From: Asparagopsis taxiformis
Taxonomy: Eukaryota; Rhodophyta; Florideophyceae; Bonnemaisoniales; Bonnemaisoniaceae
Assembly: GCA_030407315.1 (NCBI GenBank)
Contig: JALQPE010000268.1
Span: 1-64,000, forward strand
Reading direction: 5' to 3'
DNA length: 64,000 bases
Positions within the stretch are counted from its first letter, which is position 1, and every line of letters starts with the position of its first letter. The notes under the pieces are model-generated. The model worked only from the letters and a program-made list of their open reading frames with translations, searched no databases and had not been told where the DNA came from. Both the position numbers and the translations under genes were made by a program. Shown piece by piece: positions 55,217 through 64,000 of this stretch.

Positions 55217-58200
55217 ATGACCCCTCGTGCTCCGATTCAATTCGAATCCTCCGAAGAGGAAGGAGACAATATGGGTTCGCCCAACCGTCCTACCACACGC
55301 TCCAGCGTTCGCCGTCCCACGACTCGCCACCAGGCTTCCTCCTCCCGCACCGGGGTTCCGCCTACACCGGCTAAGTCTTCGTCGACTTCAGCGCCACGCG
55401 CGCCGTCAGCCACCGCGGCTCAATCGCAAACGCGAACGCGTTCGACTGCCGCCAAAGGCACCGCTGATCCAGCGTCGCCTGCTGGCAAGGTTGCGAGTGC
55501 GCAAGCACGTTCCGAAGAGACGGTCCCCCCTACCAGGGCTAGCGCACAAGAGCGCGACTCTGTTCCGGCTGAATCGCCTGCTTCCCCGAAGCCTTCCACC
55601 CCAGTGGCAAGTGTCAAACCGTCATCGGTTAATCCGCCGTCACGCGAAGGTGAGTCATCGAAGGCCGCCGGCCCGTCCCCAAGGGGAGCCATGCCGGCCG
55701 ACACCGAGGAGGTGATAGAAGTCGTCGCCGAGGGAGGCGCTACGCCCAGGCCAACAAGGCAGCCGAATGTCAGGCCTTCGCCAAGTTCGCGTCCGATTAC
55801 TTCTCGTCCTTCCGCCCCGGCGGCTCGTACCTCTTCTGGTCATGACGCGTCAGCGAATCCCTATGAGGACTATGGTCGCCGCAACCAGCAAATTCTGGCG
55901 GACGCTCGAAAGCGTAGAGAAGAAGAGTTGCGCCGCGAGGCTGCTCGGGCAGAAGCCGAGAAGGCTGCAGCCGAGAAGGCTAATGCTCAACCTGTAGAGA
56001 AGGTCCTAGACCCATATGCCTCTACTGGCAGGGTTACCCGAAGTGGGTCTGGTGCGGCTGCCGCCGATGCCTCTGTAGGCGTAAGACCGTCGGGCACCGC
56101 CCTAGTTGACCCTTACGCGGTTGCGTCTGCCTCAGCACCAGCTGCTCCGTCTCACGACACTCCCCCTCGGGCACCTAAGCCGACTGCCAATTGGCGCTCC
56201 ATGGGAGAATTCTACCCAGCAAATGCTGATGAGCTGGTGGTATTCGACTCGCAAGCCTTGCCTTTCAGGCGTGAGCTCGCCGCTCCTTGGGAACACTACC
56301 CATTTGCGCGACTCCCTCGTAGGGACTTTACGGATCGCCCGAGAAGCGAATTACGTCGCGATATGCTTCTCATGAGCTCCCTCCGGGGTCAAAACCATCA
56401 GGTTCAAAACGAATGTTGGTCGGCTTACGCCCGTCTCCCTTCGAGTCGCCCTATGCGTCACTTCCGTGTCCCCCATACGCTATGCAGCGACAGGACTTTC
56501 CTGCTCCATCCCGGAGATGCGCTCTACGTCGAACGTATGAATCGTCGCTTGTTCCAAGAAGGATCGTACCAAGGCTCCGTAGCGGACATGCCGATGATTC
56601 GGTCTCGCTGGTTTGCGTATCCTCCACGTCCCGATACGGGTAGCTATGAGCATCATATGCGTTTGCACGCTAGGGTCACTTCCCGAAGGATGGGGCGTCA
56701 GGTGACGGCGAACGATTATCGCGTGTTCGCGCACCGTCATGGTAGCTCTGCTGAGCCGGCCACTAGGCCCATGAAGGTAGCTAGGGAAGCTTTGGACCCG
56801 CTATGGGATGATCCCACTTGGGAAGGCAAGTCATCTCCACCGATGTGTTTGCCCGTTGCCGACCCTCCGTCGCTGGTGTACTTCCATAATTCCGCTCTTC
56901 GCGACGCGCCCGAATGGCGAATGGACAGGTTCCGATCATACCTCGAGCTGGAGAGGGATATCCTTATAGGGATCGAGTTGGCTCGTACCGCCGAGACGCG
57001 GGGCTTTGTGCCGGTGATGGCGGAGGAACTCCTCAATAGGGTGAGCAGTACTTGGTACGATATCCCGAAGGTTCCGGTGTCGGACGTGGTCCCCTATAGT
57101 CGGGAGTTACCTGGTTCGGTAGTGCGTCGGTTGCTGAAGGTGGCCCTTGGGGGTGATGATTATCCGCAGGAATTGGTTAGTACCAACATCACGGGAGTGG
57201 CACCGGAGAAGGTGGTTATCTACAGGACCGTAGACTTGCCGGTGAGGGCGTTACGTATTAACGTGTTAAACCATCGAGATGGTACAGTCGCAGAGCTGCC
57301 GCCTTATCGCAGAGATGGTGAGTTCACCGAAGATGGGTACTACGGCGTGGAGCCTGACAGGTACTCCGACGGTCATCCCGACTCTTACAAATATCAGCCT
57401 GTTGGCGAGGCATTTGTGCCGCGTCCGTGGTGGACGGCCGCCGAGGCGGGAGGCCCAGCTGGGCGTTCGCCTTACGCAGGACGGAGCTTCGCTCCTGTTG
57501 CTTCCTTACCACCCAGTGGTGCTGATGACTTGTACGAAAGTCAGGTCCCGATGACCGTCGCGCCTACCGCGCCAACCCCTCAGCCTGCAGCTGCCCCTTC
57601 ATCCCAAGTGGGTCCCGCCATGGAGGCGCTTCTGACATCAGACCAAGGCTCTGAGCCATCCGTGAACGGTGATGATGTAGTTGCGCGTCAGCCTCCTGCT
57701 GTTGATATCCTACGTGGGGAATTGTCGAGTCGCGAATTGCTATCGATTCCGCATGTGCGGCGGTTGGCCGATGATCTCGGGGATGGTACGGTGGCTTCCA
57801 TTTTTGCCTCTGCCAATGGGCGTTATATCGTAAGATCCGCGTTGGATGGACTCGCATTGTCGTGCATCACGTTAGCTGCTCGCTATAAACAAGGACGCGA
57901 ACAGCGTAACATCGCCCGAGAGCGTCGCCGCACAGCGGATAGGGAGGTTGAGGCCGCACGCCTGGAGGCAGCAGAATTGCGAACCCGGGTTGGGGAATTA
58001 GAAGGTGAGTTGGAGGACGCCAGGCGTCTACTGCAGCAAGCAGTTATTCCCGAAGAGGGTGGCGAGGAGGCAGTTCAGCCTGGTTACTCGCGTCGTCGCG
58101 CTCGATCTCCCGATGAGGGTCTTCCCGAACGCAACGTGCGTATTCGTCTTCATTCCCCCGTGGGTGCTGCGGATGCTAGTAATCCTCTGCTTGCGCGTCT

Positions 58201-58483
58201 TGATGCCCGGTTGGGGTCGCCTGAGTCGCCAGATGTTTCTCCGCCTCCCGCGTCCATCCCAGCAGTTGGGTTATCCGCCTCTGCGGTTGCGTCTTCGCAT
58301 GGCCCTGTGCCTGCCCGTCGTCGGGGTTCTAGTGCAGTTCCGCAACGCGGTTTGCGTCGTAATCCTACCTTCGCAAGGGTTGCACCCCGCCACCCTCGTC
58401 CTTCGACGAATGTACGCGCTCCTGCCCCTACGGCACCGTCTGCCTCTCATCGGCCTCGGCCTTCTAGCCATTATCGTCGTTAA
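55217..58483 (+). CDS. A2 antisense gene, intact, 1,088 aa, function unknown
   Basis: This gene runs against gag-pol, between pol and the 3' LTR, and ends tail to tail with pol. I chose ATG 55217, the first in frame; the open frame itself reaches back to 55088. Regions: a Ser/Thr/Pro/Ala-rich, probably disordered N-terminus (to about residue 210); a helix rich in Arg, Glu and Ala (about 225-260); a conserved central part (about 330-720) with motifs such as WEHYPFARLPRRDF, RHFRVPHTLC and RSRWFAYPPRPDTG; a coiled coil (about 890-940); and an Arg/Pro-rich tail. I see no signal peptide, membrane segment or enzyme motif. A1 has the same gene with one stop and A3 a half gene. The size and conserved position suggest a real product, perhaps a structural or DNA-handling accessory protein. 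Confidence 0.8.
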   Translation: MTPRAPIQFESSEEEGDNMGSPNRPTTRSSVRRPTTRHQASSSRTGVPPTPAKSSSTSAPRAPSATAAQSQTRTRSTAAKGTADPASPAGKVASAQARSEETVPPTRASAQERDSVPAESPASPKPSTPVASVKPSSVNPPSREGESSKAAGPSPRGAMPADTEEVIEVVAEGGATPRPTRQPNVRPSPSSRPITSRPSAPAARTSSGHDASANPYEDYGRRNQQILADARKRREEELRREAARAEAEKAAAEKANAQPVEKVLDPYASTGRVTRSGSGAAAADASVGVRPSGTALVDPYAVASASAPAAPSHDTPPRAPKPTANWRSMGEFYPANADELVVFDSQALPFRRELAAPWEHYPFARLPRRDFTDRPRSELRRDMLLMSSLRGQNHQVQNECWSAYARLPSSRPMRHFRVPHTLCSDRTFLLHPGDALYVERMNRRLFQEGSYQGSVADMPMIRSRWFAYPPRPDTGSYEHHMRLHARVTSRRMGRQVTANDYRVFAHRHGSSAEPATRPMKVAREALDPLWDDPTWEGKSSPPMCLPVADPPSLVYFHNSALRDAPEWRMDRFRSYLELERDILIGIELARTAETRGFVPVMAEELLNRVSSTWYDIPKVPVSDVVPYSRELPGSVVRRLLKVALGGDDYPQELVSTNITGVAPEKVVIYRTVDLPVRALRINVLNHRDGTVAELPPYRRDGEFTEDGYYGVEPDRYSDGHPDSYKYQPVGEAFVPRPWWTAAEAGGPAGRSPYAGRSFAPVASLPPSGADDLYESQVPMTVAPTAPTPQPAAAPSSQVGPAMEALLTSDQGSEPSVNGDDVVARQPPAVDILRGELSSRELLSIPHVRRLADDLGDGTVASIFASANGRYIVRSALDGLALSCITLAARYKQGREQRNIARERRRTADREVEAARLEAAELRTRVGELEGELEDARRLLQQAVIPEEGGEEAVQPGYSRRRARSPDEGLPERNVRIRLHSPVGAADASNPLLARLDARLGSPESPDVSPPPASIPAVGLSASAVASSHGPVPARRRGSSAVPQRGLRRNPTFARVAPRHPRPSTNVRAPAPTAPSASHRPRPSSHYRR

Positions 58484-58790
58484 GGACTGGCAATTGCCTT
58501 TGGGAGAATAACCTCTAACGGTAGTTTGAACACGCTTTTGCGTTGCGCCATTGTTCATCAGGTAGTCCTGAGGCACCTCTGAGGTACATTAAAGATGCAT
58601 CATCACGCTGACGTGCGGATTTGTTTGTTGAAACCCTTTTTTGGTCAATTTTTTCATTTCCTGAAATCTAAATTTCCACAGTGGCTCCGGTTGGCGGTGA
58701 TAAAGTGCGCCCTTTTTGGCTTGACCCTCCGAGGTTTGGTAGCTCCACCCAGTGGGTACCTTGTTAGGTTCTTATCCCTGTGGGGTTATT
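58484..58790. other. A2 convergent spacer
   Basis: It matches 2005-2308 of A1. ATTAAAG at about 58589 follows the stop of the antisense gene by about 105 bp and may be its polyadenylation signal. No gene. Confidence 0.5.
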
Positions 58791-61700
58791 CTACTTCTTC
58801 CCTCTCTTGGGTTTGCGCGTGCGCGCTCGGCGTGGTTGCCGGTCACCTCCGCGGTGTTGTCTTCGACGGAAGTACCTTGATGCCCATTCAGGGGGGACGT
58901 TCGCGCGTTGCGTCCATGTCGGCTTTCGGTAGCCATACCACTTTACCAGGAACCATTGTTCCCCGTCGTCATCAGTGACGTAATCGATGAGATCATCGAT
59001 GGGATATTCCTCCTCTGAGGTTGCGCGTTCGGCGTCGCTACTTCCCTCTGGGGTTTGGTTCGTCCCTTCAGGGAGAGCTACTCGTTCCGAGTTCGGCTGC
59101 GTGCCCTGTGGCGCTTTCTCTTGTTCCCCATTGGGGGTGGCTTCCAAAGACCTTACGGGGTTTGCCGTGGCTATCTTCTTCGCACTTGAGCGAGTGTGTC
59201 GACCCGGTTTGGGTTTTGCCAAATGGGCGGGTGCTTGACTTGCTTGATTCGCTATGCGAAGTTCGGCTCCCGATGGAGGGTTCGCGTCCCGTTGAGGGGA
59301 AGTCGGCGTTTGTACGCATGACCTGGATGGTTGTCCTCTCGTCGCAATTGTGCGGTTTGAAGGCGCCTCCTTGGCGTGGTCTCTTGCTAGAGAAAGGTCG
59401 TAGAACCACACATAAGTGTAATCATCCAAGGATGTTTCACCTTGCGGTGCGTGCGTGGCCAACAGAGTTGGTATTTCATCGTCAATAGTGACGGGCGTCT
59501 CGCCGTTAGTTTCAACACGCGAAAGGGCGTCTGGTAGTTGGTGAACCCGACCGGGTCGGTAGACTATTTGATAGTCAAATTCCGCAAGTCGGAGGCGCCA
59601 ACGGCAGAGTCTCCCTGAAGGGTCATTGATATTCATAAGCCAACGCAGTGCGTTATGGTCCGTCCGGACTACAAACTTTGTTTGCTCCAAGTATGGACGT
59701 AGGATAGTGACAGCCCATACGACGGCTAGACATTCACGCTCCGTAGGGGAGTAACCTCTTTCAGCTTTAGTCAAGGTCCGCGACCAATAGCCAATTGGCT
59801 TGAGATCGTTCTCTTCCCCTTGCTGCTGAAGCAGAGCGCATCCTATTTGGTATGCGGAAGCGTCCGTGTCTACGGTGTAGGGTTGACCCAACTTGGGTAG
59901 AGCCAGTATCGGCGGCTTGGTCATGACCTCTTTGAGAGCGTTGAACGCGCGGCGTTGGTCCTCGGTAGGAGGTTCTTTCCCGAATTTAGGGAGGCTGTCT
60001 TTGGTCAGCATTTCGTTCAAGGGGTGCGCAATTGCGGCATACCCTTTGATGAATCGTCGAAAGACGCCATAGCTTCCGAGGAAGGATCGCATTTGCGTAG
60101 GCGTTTGCGGAAAGATCGCGTCAGCGATAGCCGAAGTGGCGTTCTGTGCAACAGCTAGCTTTCCTGGCATCACGACATGCCCCAGGTAATCAACCTTCTT
60201 TTCGAAGAAATGACACTTTGTCAACTTCAGGGTGACACCTGCTTCCCGTAGGAGGGAGAGTACTTGGTCCACATGGTGGAGATGTTCGGCCTCGTCCCGA
60301 GAGAAAACGATTACATCGTCTAAGTAAATCAGACAGGTCTGCCAGCGAACGCTGCTAAGAATAATGTCGATGGCACGTTGGAACGTTGCCGGAGCATTCT
60401 TTAAGCCAAAAGGCAAACGCTTGAAGCGATAGGTCCCCAAGTGGGAGGTGAATGCCGTTTTGTCACGGTCGTCCTGTGCAACAGGGATCTGCCAATAGCC
60501 AGAATTACAATCCAATGTGGTGAATACTTGAGCATCTCCGAGGGAGTCAATACAATCATCCATTCGTGGAAGGGGGTACACATCATTGACAGTTATGTCG
60601 TTAAGACCCCTGTAGTCGACGCAAAAGCGTAATTTACCATCCTTCTTCGGGACAAGAACCACTGGGCTAGCCCATTCGGAGGTCGACGGTTCGATCACTC
60701 CTTTTTCCAGCATGCTGGTTATTTCCTTACGGGCAATCTCTCGGCGAGCGGGTCCCATCCGGTAGGGTTGTTGCCGTCTAGGCTTGCTCCCTTCGACTAT
60801 GTCGATTCGGTGTTCCGTAGCGCGGATGTCCCCTAGGGATCCATCCCACATAGACTCGTGTCGAGATAGCATGCTAAGGATGCGTTCCCTCAACGGGATT
60901 TGACCAAGGTGGTCCAGAGAGACTTCTTGCTTCCAGCTTGATGGTTGGGTGGCCTCGGCCTCTTGCTCCTGAGGGAGAGTAGTCACCATAGTGGAGGCCT
61001 CTTGGGAGGAAGTGGTAGAACGGCTGAGAGCCATGGGGCGCATTGGCCGTTCGGGTGCCCGATGGGCATAGCCTATGATTGTCCCTTTAGGGAGGTACTT
61101 GTCGGAGGTACCGAAGTTAGTTAATATAGTCAGGAATTCCTGTCGCGGGATGACTTCCGCAACCCCATTCGGGATAGAGACACGATGTCGGTGAAGGATC
61201 CGATCTCTCGGAGAGAGTATACTCAAGCCGCCACCGGCGCATACAACAGTAGTTGTTACTTGACTCCGCGGAGGAACATTCACACTTTGTGACAACCGAA
61301 TGCCATGAGGCTGGCGGTCTAAGTTAATCCCATTAGAGGGTCGCGAGGCATCCACGTAGCACGAAAGGGTGGGGGATGTTTTACGCGTAGGCGACATCAC
61401 TAGGATAGCTATCGACCCGCCGTCGTGAATATCAATTCGTTGGGCCCGGCACCTAATTGCGTCTACGTGGGTATTCATTGCCCCAGTTCCCAAGATGAGG
61501 GGTACGGCCAACTTAGGCGCGACGAAGAATTCTTCCTCAAAGGACTTGTGGCCTAACTGTAAGGACAGTTTTATCTTGCCTTTTATCCGAAGAGGATTGC
61601 CGTTAGCATCGGCCAGTTGCGGAACTTTCCCCGTAGGGACTTGGAATTGTTCCCAATTTGGGGTAAGCTCCTTTCATGGATGACCGATGGTCCGGACCCG

Positions 61701-61975
61701 GTGTCCATCACCATACGCATGGGCGTGAGAATTGACGGATCGATTCCGATGGAACCCATTACTACGTAATGGGCGGCCTTAAGCAGGCATGAGGCTTTCG
61801 GCCTTGAGGTTCGAGTCCCTGTGGGGGAACCCGAAGGGGTTGGTGTCTGGGAAAGACTTTGGTCCCTAGAGGGAGTTGCAGCCTTTTCCTGCGGAGGTGG
61901 TTGTGGTGAGATGTCCACCGAGTAGCGTAATCGCTCCACCTCCTGACGGGAGTGCGACACCTCACTCCCCGTCAT
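58791..61975 (-). pseudogene. A2 pol: protease-RT-RNase H fused to chromodomain, integrase deleted
   Basis: The protease part (from ATG 61975) has DTGSG, then a one-base loss in a C run near 61660 shifts the frame; the ILGTG motif resumes in the frame that runs 61511-58791. RT has KKDGKLRFCVDYR, GYWQIPV and YLDD. RNase H has DTDASAYQIG and TDHNALRW. At 59361 the frame passes directly from the sequence after RNase H into the linker before the chromodomain. A1 has the integrase core in that place. The fusion stays in frame to the chromodomain (FLVKWYGYRKPTW) and the normal stop. Confidence 0.88.
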
Positions 61976-62163
61976 TAGTTTTCCGACGACGTGTCAGAGT
62001 CGTCGGAGGTTTCCAAGGCGTCGGCAACGTCTTGAGCCGTTACGGAAGATCCGTTACGTTCTAAAACGTCTCGCCTCAGAGGGCCCAATTTGGGATGATT
62101 TTCGTCATCGGCGAACGCAACCATGCGTGTTGGAGGGTTTGACCGTTGGAGCACGGCTTTAGG
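61976..62163 (-). other. A2 gag-pol junction
   Basis: About 190 bp between the gag stop and the first pol ATG. One frame on the minus strand encodes an acidic stretch (ALETSDDSDTSSEN) and ends just before the pol ATG, which might be a former gag extension or linker. No slippery site is certain. Confidence 0.4.
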
Positions 62164-63900
62164 TTAATCCCTTTTTCGGTTGAACCGATTGGACTGGCGC
62201 TGTTGGCGGCGCATAACCTGCTCCGGTTCTTGCTGGTAAGCGTAGTTCGCAAAGGCGAAGTAAGTTCCCACTGAGGGTGGTAGGTAAGGACAAGTGTATA
62301 ACACGTGCCCCGGTTGGCGACAGCCAGAGCATCTCCAAGTAACAGCCCCTTCGGGGATCATACTCTCAGCGAGTTTAAGATGTTCTCCCGTTAGGGTAGG
62401 GGCCTGCATTGGCGCGCCCATTGGGTTCCCGGTAGGGGAAGGTAAGGTCGGCGGCGGGGTCCGCGGTATCACGGCCGGTTCTCCGGGTACGGTAGCGAGC
62501 AACGCTTTGCGTTTACGATCCGCGATTTCCCGAGTAGGGTAGGCCTTAGGTTTCGCGGGCAGCGATGCTCGTAAAGAGTCCCCGAGTCCTTTAGCAAGGT
62601 TACGGACAGCAAGAAAATCTTCTCCGCCACTGCGGCCTATAGTCACCTTGACGGTGTGTTTAACCTCTGGGCGTAGGCCCTTGAGGTAGTAGTTGACCAA
62701 GTCTCTTTCCGAGAAGACGTTCGCACACAGGAGTGCAGCGTCCTGCAGTCTGTCTGCGTATGCAGCTTCGTCTTCATCCGGCCCTTGCCGTATACGCGTT
62801 ACTGCGTCATATGCGTCCGCTAGGGCATTGTCCGTCGCGTAGCGAGCCAGAAGGGCGTTAACGGCTTGAGGCCAAGTGATCTGCTGGTGCAGGTGGTTGA
62901 GAAGCTTGCGCTTTCGCGCCTCAGCGGCGATAAACCGTTGAGGTTCTCCTTCCAGGAAATACTTGAGCAACTTGGTAGCTTCTCCCTCCGAGACTCCGCA
63001 TGAATCACATGCATCTTGAAATTCCGCGAGGAACCGGAGGATATCGATGGGTTCCGTACCATCGAACGGCGTGAATGACGCGTTGAAATTACGGATCTTC
63101 TCCGTTAGCTTATACAAGCTTCTTGATTTACCCGTTGGGGTATCGGTCGTTAGGGACTTGTTCTTGAGTCGGTAGTACCGATAGGAGACCACTAGGTCGA
63201 ATGCGGGTTCGCGGGCCTTCAAAGGCACTAAGCCTTCCTCAAGAGGTCCTTCTTCATCATCCCACGAGGGATTTTCCGGTACGGATCCGGTGGCACGAGT
63301 GTGCTGTCTCGTGCGAGAGATATTCCCTGTTTGGGATAGTGATTCGGCGAGGGCGTCGACACGGTCCGACAGGTGTCGGGTTGCTTCTGCGACTTGATCC
63401 AATCGGGGATCTTCTTCTTCCTCCCTACCGGATGTAGGGTCAGGGAAGTCAGCCGATCGGATGCGGCGAGCAGGAAACTCCTGTTGTCCTAATGGACTGG
63501 CACTAAAGCCGTGAATCGAAAGCTCCTCCAGACGAGTTTCCAAAAGGGATACGCGTTTAGCGAATTCGGCTTTGACCTGATTCCAGGTTTCCGCTAGGAA
63601 CTCGGCGTCCCGATCTTGGGTGGCTTCTCGGCTGGCGGCCATCAGCTTTGGCTCGACCAGTTCCATGACGGTTTCGACCGTAGCGTCTACGATTTCCGCC
63701 CTGCGGTCTTGAACAGTCTTCTCGACGACGGTGCTGAATTCAGCCTTGAACTCTTCCAACCGTTCGTTGAAGATTCGGTCGGCTCGGTCTTGCAGGGTGT
63801 TAATCACCACGCCCTCTTCGGCGATCAGATCCGAATCGGATAAGTCGCTGGCAGGCGCTATGTCCTCACTAGAGGGTCCCGCTGTAGGGTTACGAGGCAT
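62164..63900 (-). CDS. A2 gag (578 aa)
   Basis: Structural polyprotein from ATG 63900, 59 nt after the primer-binding site. It has a coiled-coil N-terminal half, a capsid-like region with FDGTEPIDILRFLAEFQDAC, and a zinc knuckle of the CX2CX4HX4C type (CSGCRQPGHVLYTC, about residues 523-536) followed by a basic end. The capsid-like region resembles that of the family B gag (KPFSGRNPITLLGFL), so the two families are related. It looks intact. Confidence 0.9.
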   Translation of the reverse strand: MPRNPTAGPSSEDIAPASDLSDSDLIAEEGVVINTLQDRADRIFNERLEEFKAEFSTVVEKTVQDRRAEIVDATVETVMELVEPKLMAASREATQDRDAEFLAETWNQVKAEFAKRVSLLETRLEELSIHGFSASPLGQQEFPARRIRSADFPDPTSGREEEEDPRLDQVAEATRHLSDRVDALAESLSQTGNISRTRQHTRATGSVPENPSWDDEEGPLEEGLVPLKAREPAFDLVVSYRYYRLKNKSLTTDTPTGKSRSLYKLTEKIRNFNASFTPFDGTEPIDILRFLAEFQDACDSCGVSEGEATKLLKYFLEGEPQRFIAAEARKRKLLNHLHQQITWPQAVNALLARYATDNALADAYDAVTRIRQGPDEDEAAYADRLQDAALLCANVFSERDLVNYYLKGLRPEVKHTVKVTIGRSGGEDFLAVRNLAKGLGDSLRASLPAKPKAYPTREIADRKRKALLATVPGEPAVIPRTPPPTLPSPTGNPMGAPMQAPTLTGEHLKLAESMIPEGAVTWRCSGCRQPGHVLYTCPYLPPSVGTYFAFANYAYQQEPEQVMRRQQRQSNRFNRKRD

Positions 63901-63958
63901 CGTGAAGATGATTGTGAAGGAAGATTTCTCTCAAAGAGACTTACCCGAGGGTACAAGG

Positions 63959-63976
63959 TTCTAGGTCGAGAGACCA
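63959..63976 (-). promoter_or_regulatory. Primer-binding site of A2
   Basis: TTCTAGGTCGAGAGACCA on the plus strand, one base from the LTR. The 18 nt are identical to the family B sites, while the sequence beyond them differs, so both families use the same tRNA primer. Confidence 0.82.
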
Positions 63977-63977
63977 A

Positions 63978-64000
63978 TGTAGCAGGTAGAAAATCCGCTA
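63978..64000 (-). repeat. 5' LTR of A2, first 23 bp
   Basis: Identical to the first 23 bases of the LTR at 54031. The window ends here. Confidence 0.85.

Larger units (their letters stand above)
54031..64000 (-). mobile_element. A2: nearly complete family A chromovirus lacking integrase
   Basis: On the plus strand the order is inverted 3' LTR, polypurine tract, antisense gene (plus strand), pol and gag (minus strand), primer-binding site and the first 23 bp of the 5' LTR at the right edge. Compared with A1, more than 1.4 kb of pol that encodes integrase is missing. The element is therefore non-autonomous as read. It begins inside E; the left flank is CTGGG. Confidence 0.92.

Overview
This is a eukaryotic, intergenic-type window made almost entirely of transposable elements. 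I found no host gene, rRNA, tRNA or CRISPR array. The lineage cannot be fixed from the sequence. The mix is Ty3/gypsy chromoviruses, a copia-like gag, a Helitron and CACTA/Plavaka-like DNA transposons. It would suit a repeat-rich algal, oomycete or fungal nuclear genome, but that is inference.

Families. Family A is a Ty3/gypsy chromovirus (LTR about 685 bp) that carries, between pol and the 3' LTR, a roughly 1,090-codon gene on the opposite strand. A1 lies at 1-6758, A3 at 24928-28143 and A2 at 54031-64000. Family B is a second chromovirus (LTR 669 bp): B1 at 6759-16752 on the minus strand and B2 at 38174-42035 on the plus strand. Family D is a CACTA-superfamily DNA transposon whose terminus starts CACTACTG: D1 at 28144-35773 and D2 at 44486-53625. 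It encodes a DDE transposase split over frames, a 122-aa protein, and a protein with a ParB/sulfiredoxin-like domain. E (53626-54030) is the left end of a relative of D. Family C (C1 at 35774-38173, C2 from 42036) is an unclassified repeat with GGACGTCC palindromes at its left end. F is a copia-like gag fragment (16753-17921). A degraded Helitron occupies about 18589-23380.

Layout. The left third shows right-hand parts of nested elements: A1 ends inside the 3' region of B1, and B1's 5' LTR ends inside the gag of F. The middle (about 18-25 kb) holds the Helitron and unassigned DNA. From 24.9 kb rightward each new element begins exactly at its own left terminus inside the previous one: A3, D1, C1, B2, C2, D2, E, A2. 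Only left parts are seen, so the right parts should follow in reverse order beyond the right edge. For four of these junctions an uninterrupted paralogue of the target exists in the window.

State of the genes. Most copies are damaged. A1's antisense gene has one nonsense codon. A2 has a protease frameshift and has lost its whole integrase core while keeping the chromodomain. A3 has lost half of its antisense gene and carries a frameshift. D1 and D2 share one transposase frameshift and each has a private indel. The Helitron Rep-helicase has a stop and a frameshift. The most intact reading frames are the A2 antisense gene, the A2 and B gag genes, the B1 protease-RT-RNase H and integrase, and the ParB-like gene of D2. 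The two features most likely to be undescribed are the large antisense gene of family A and the ParB-like gene of family D.
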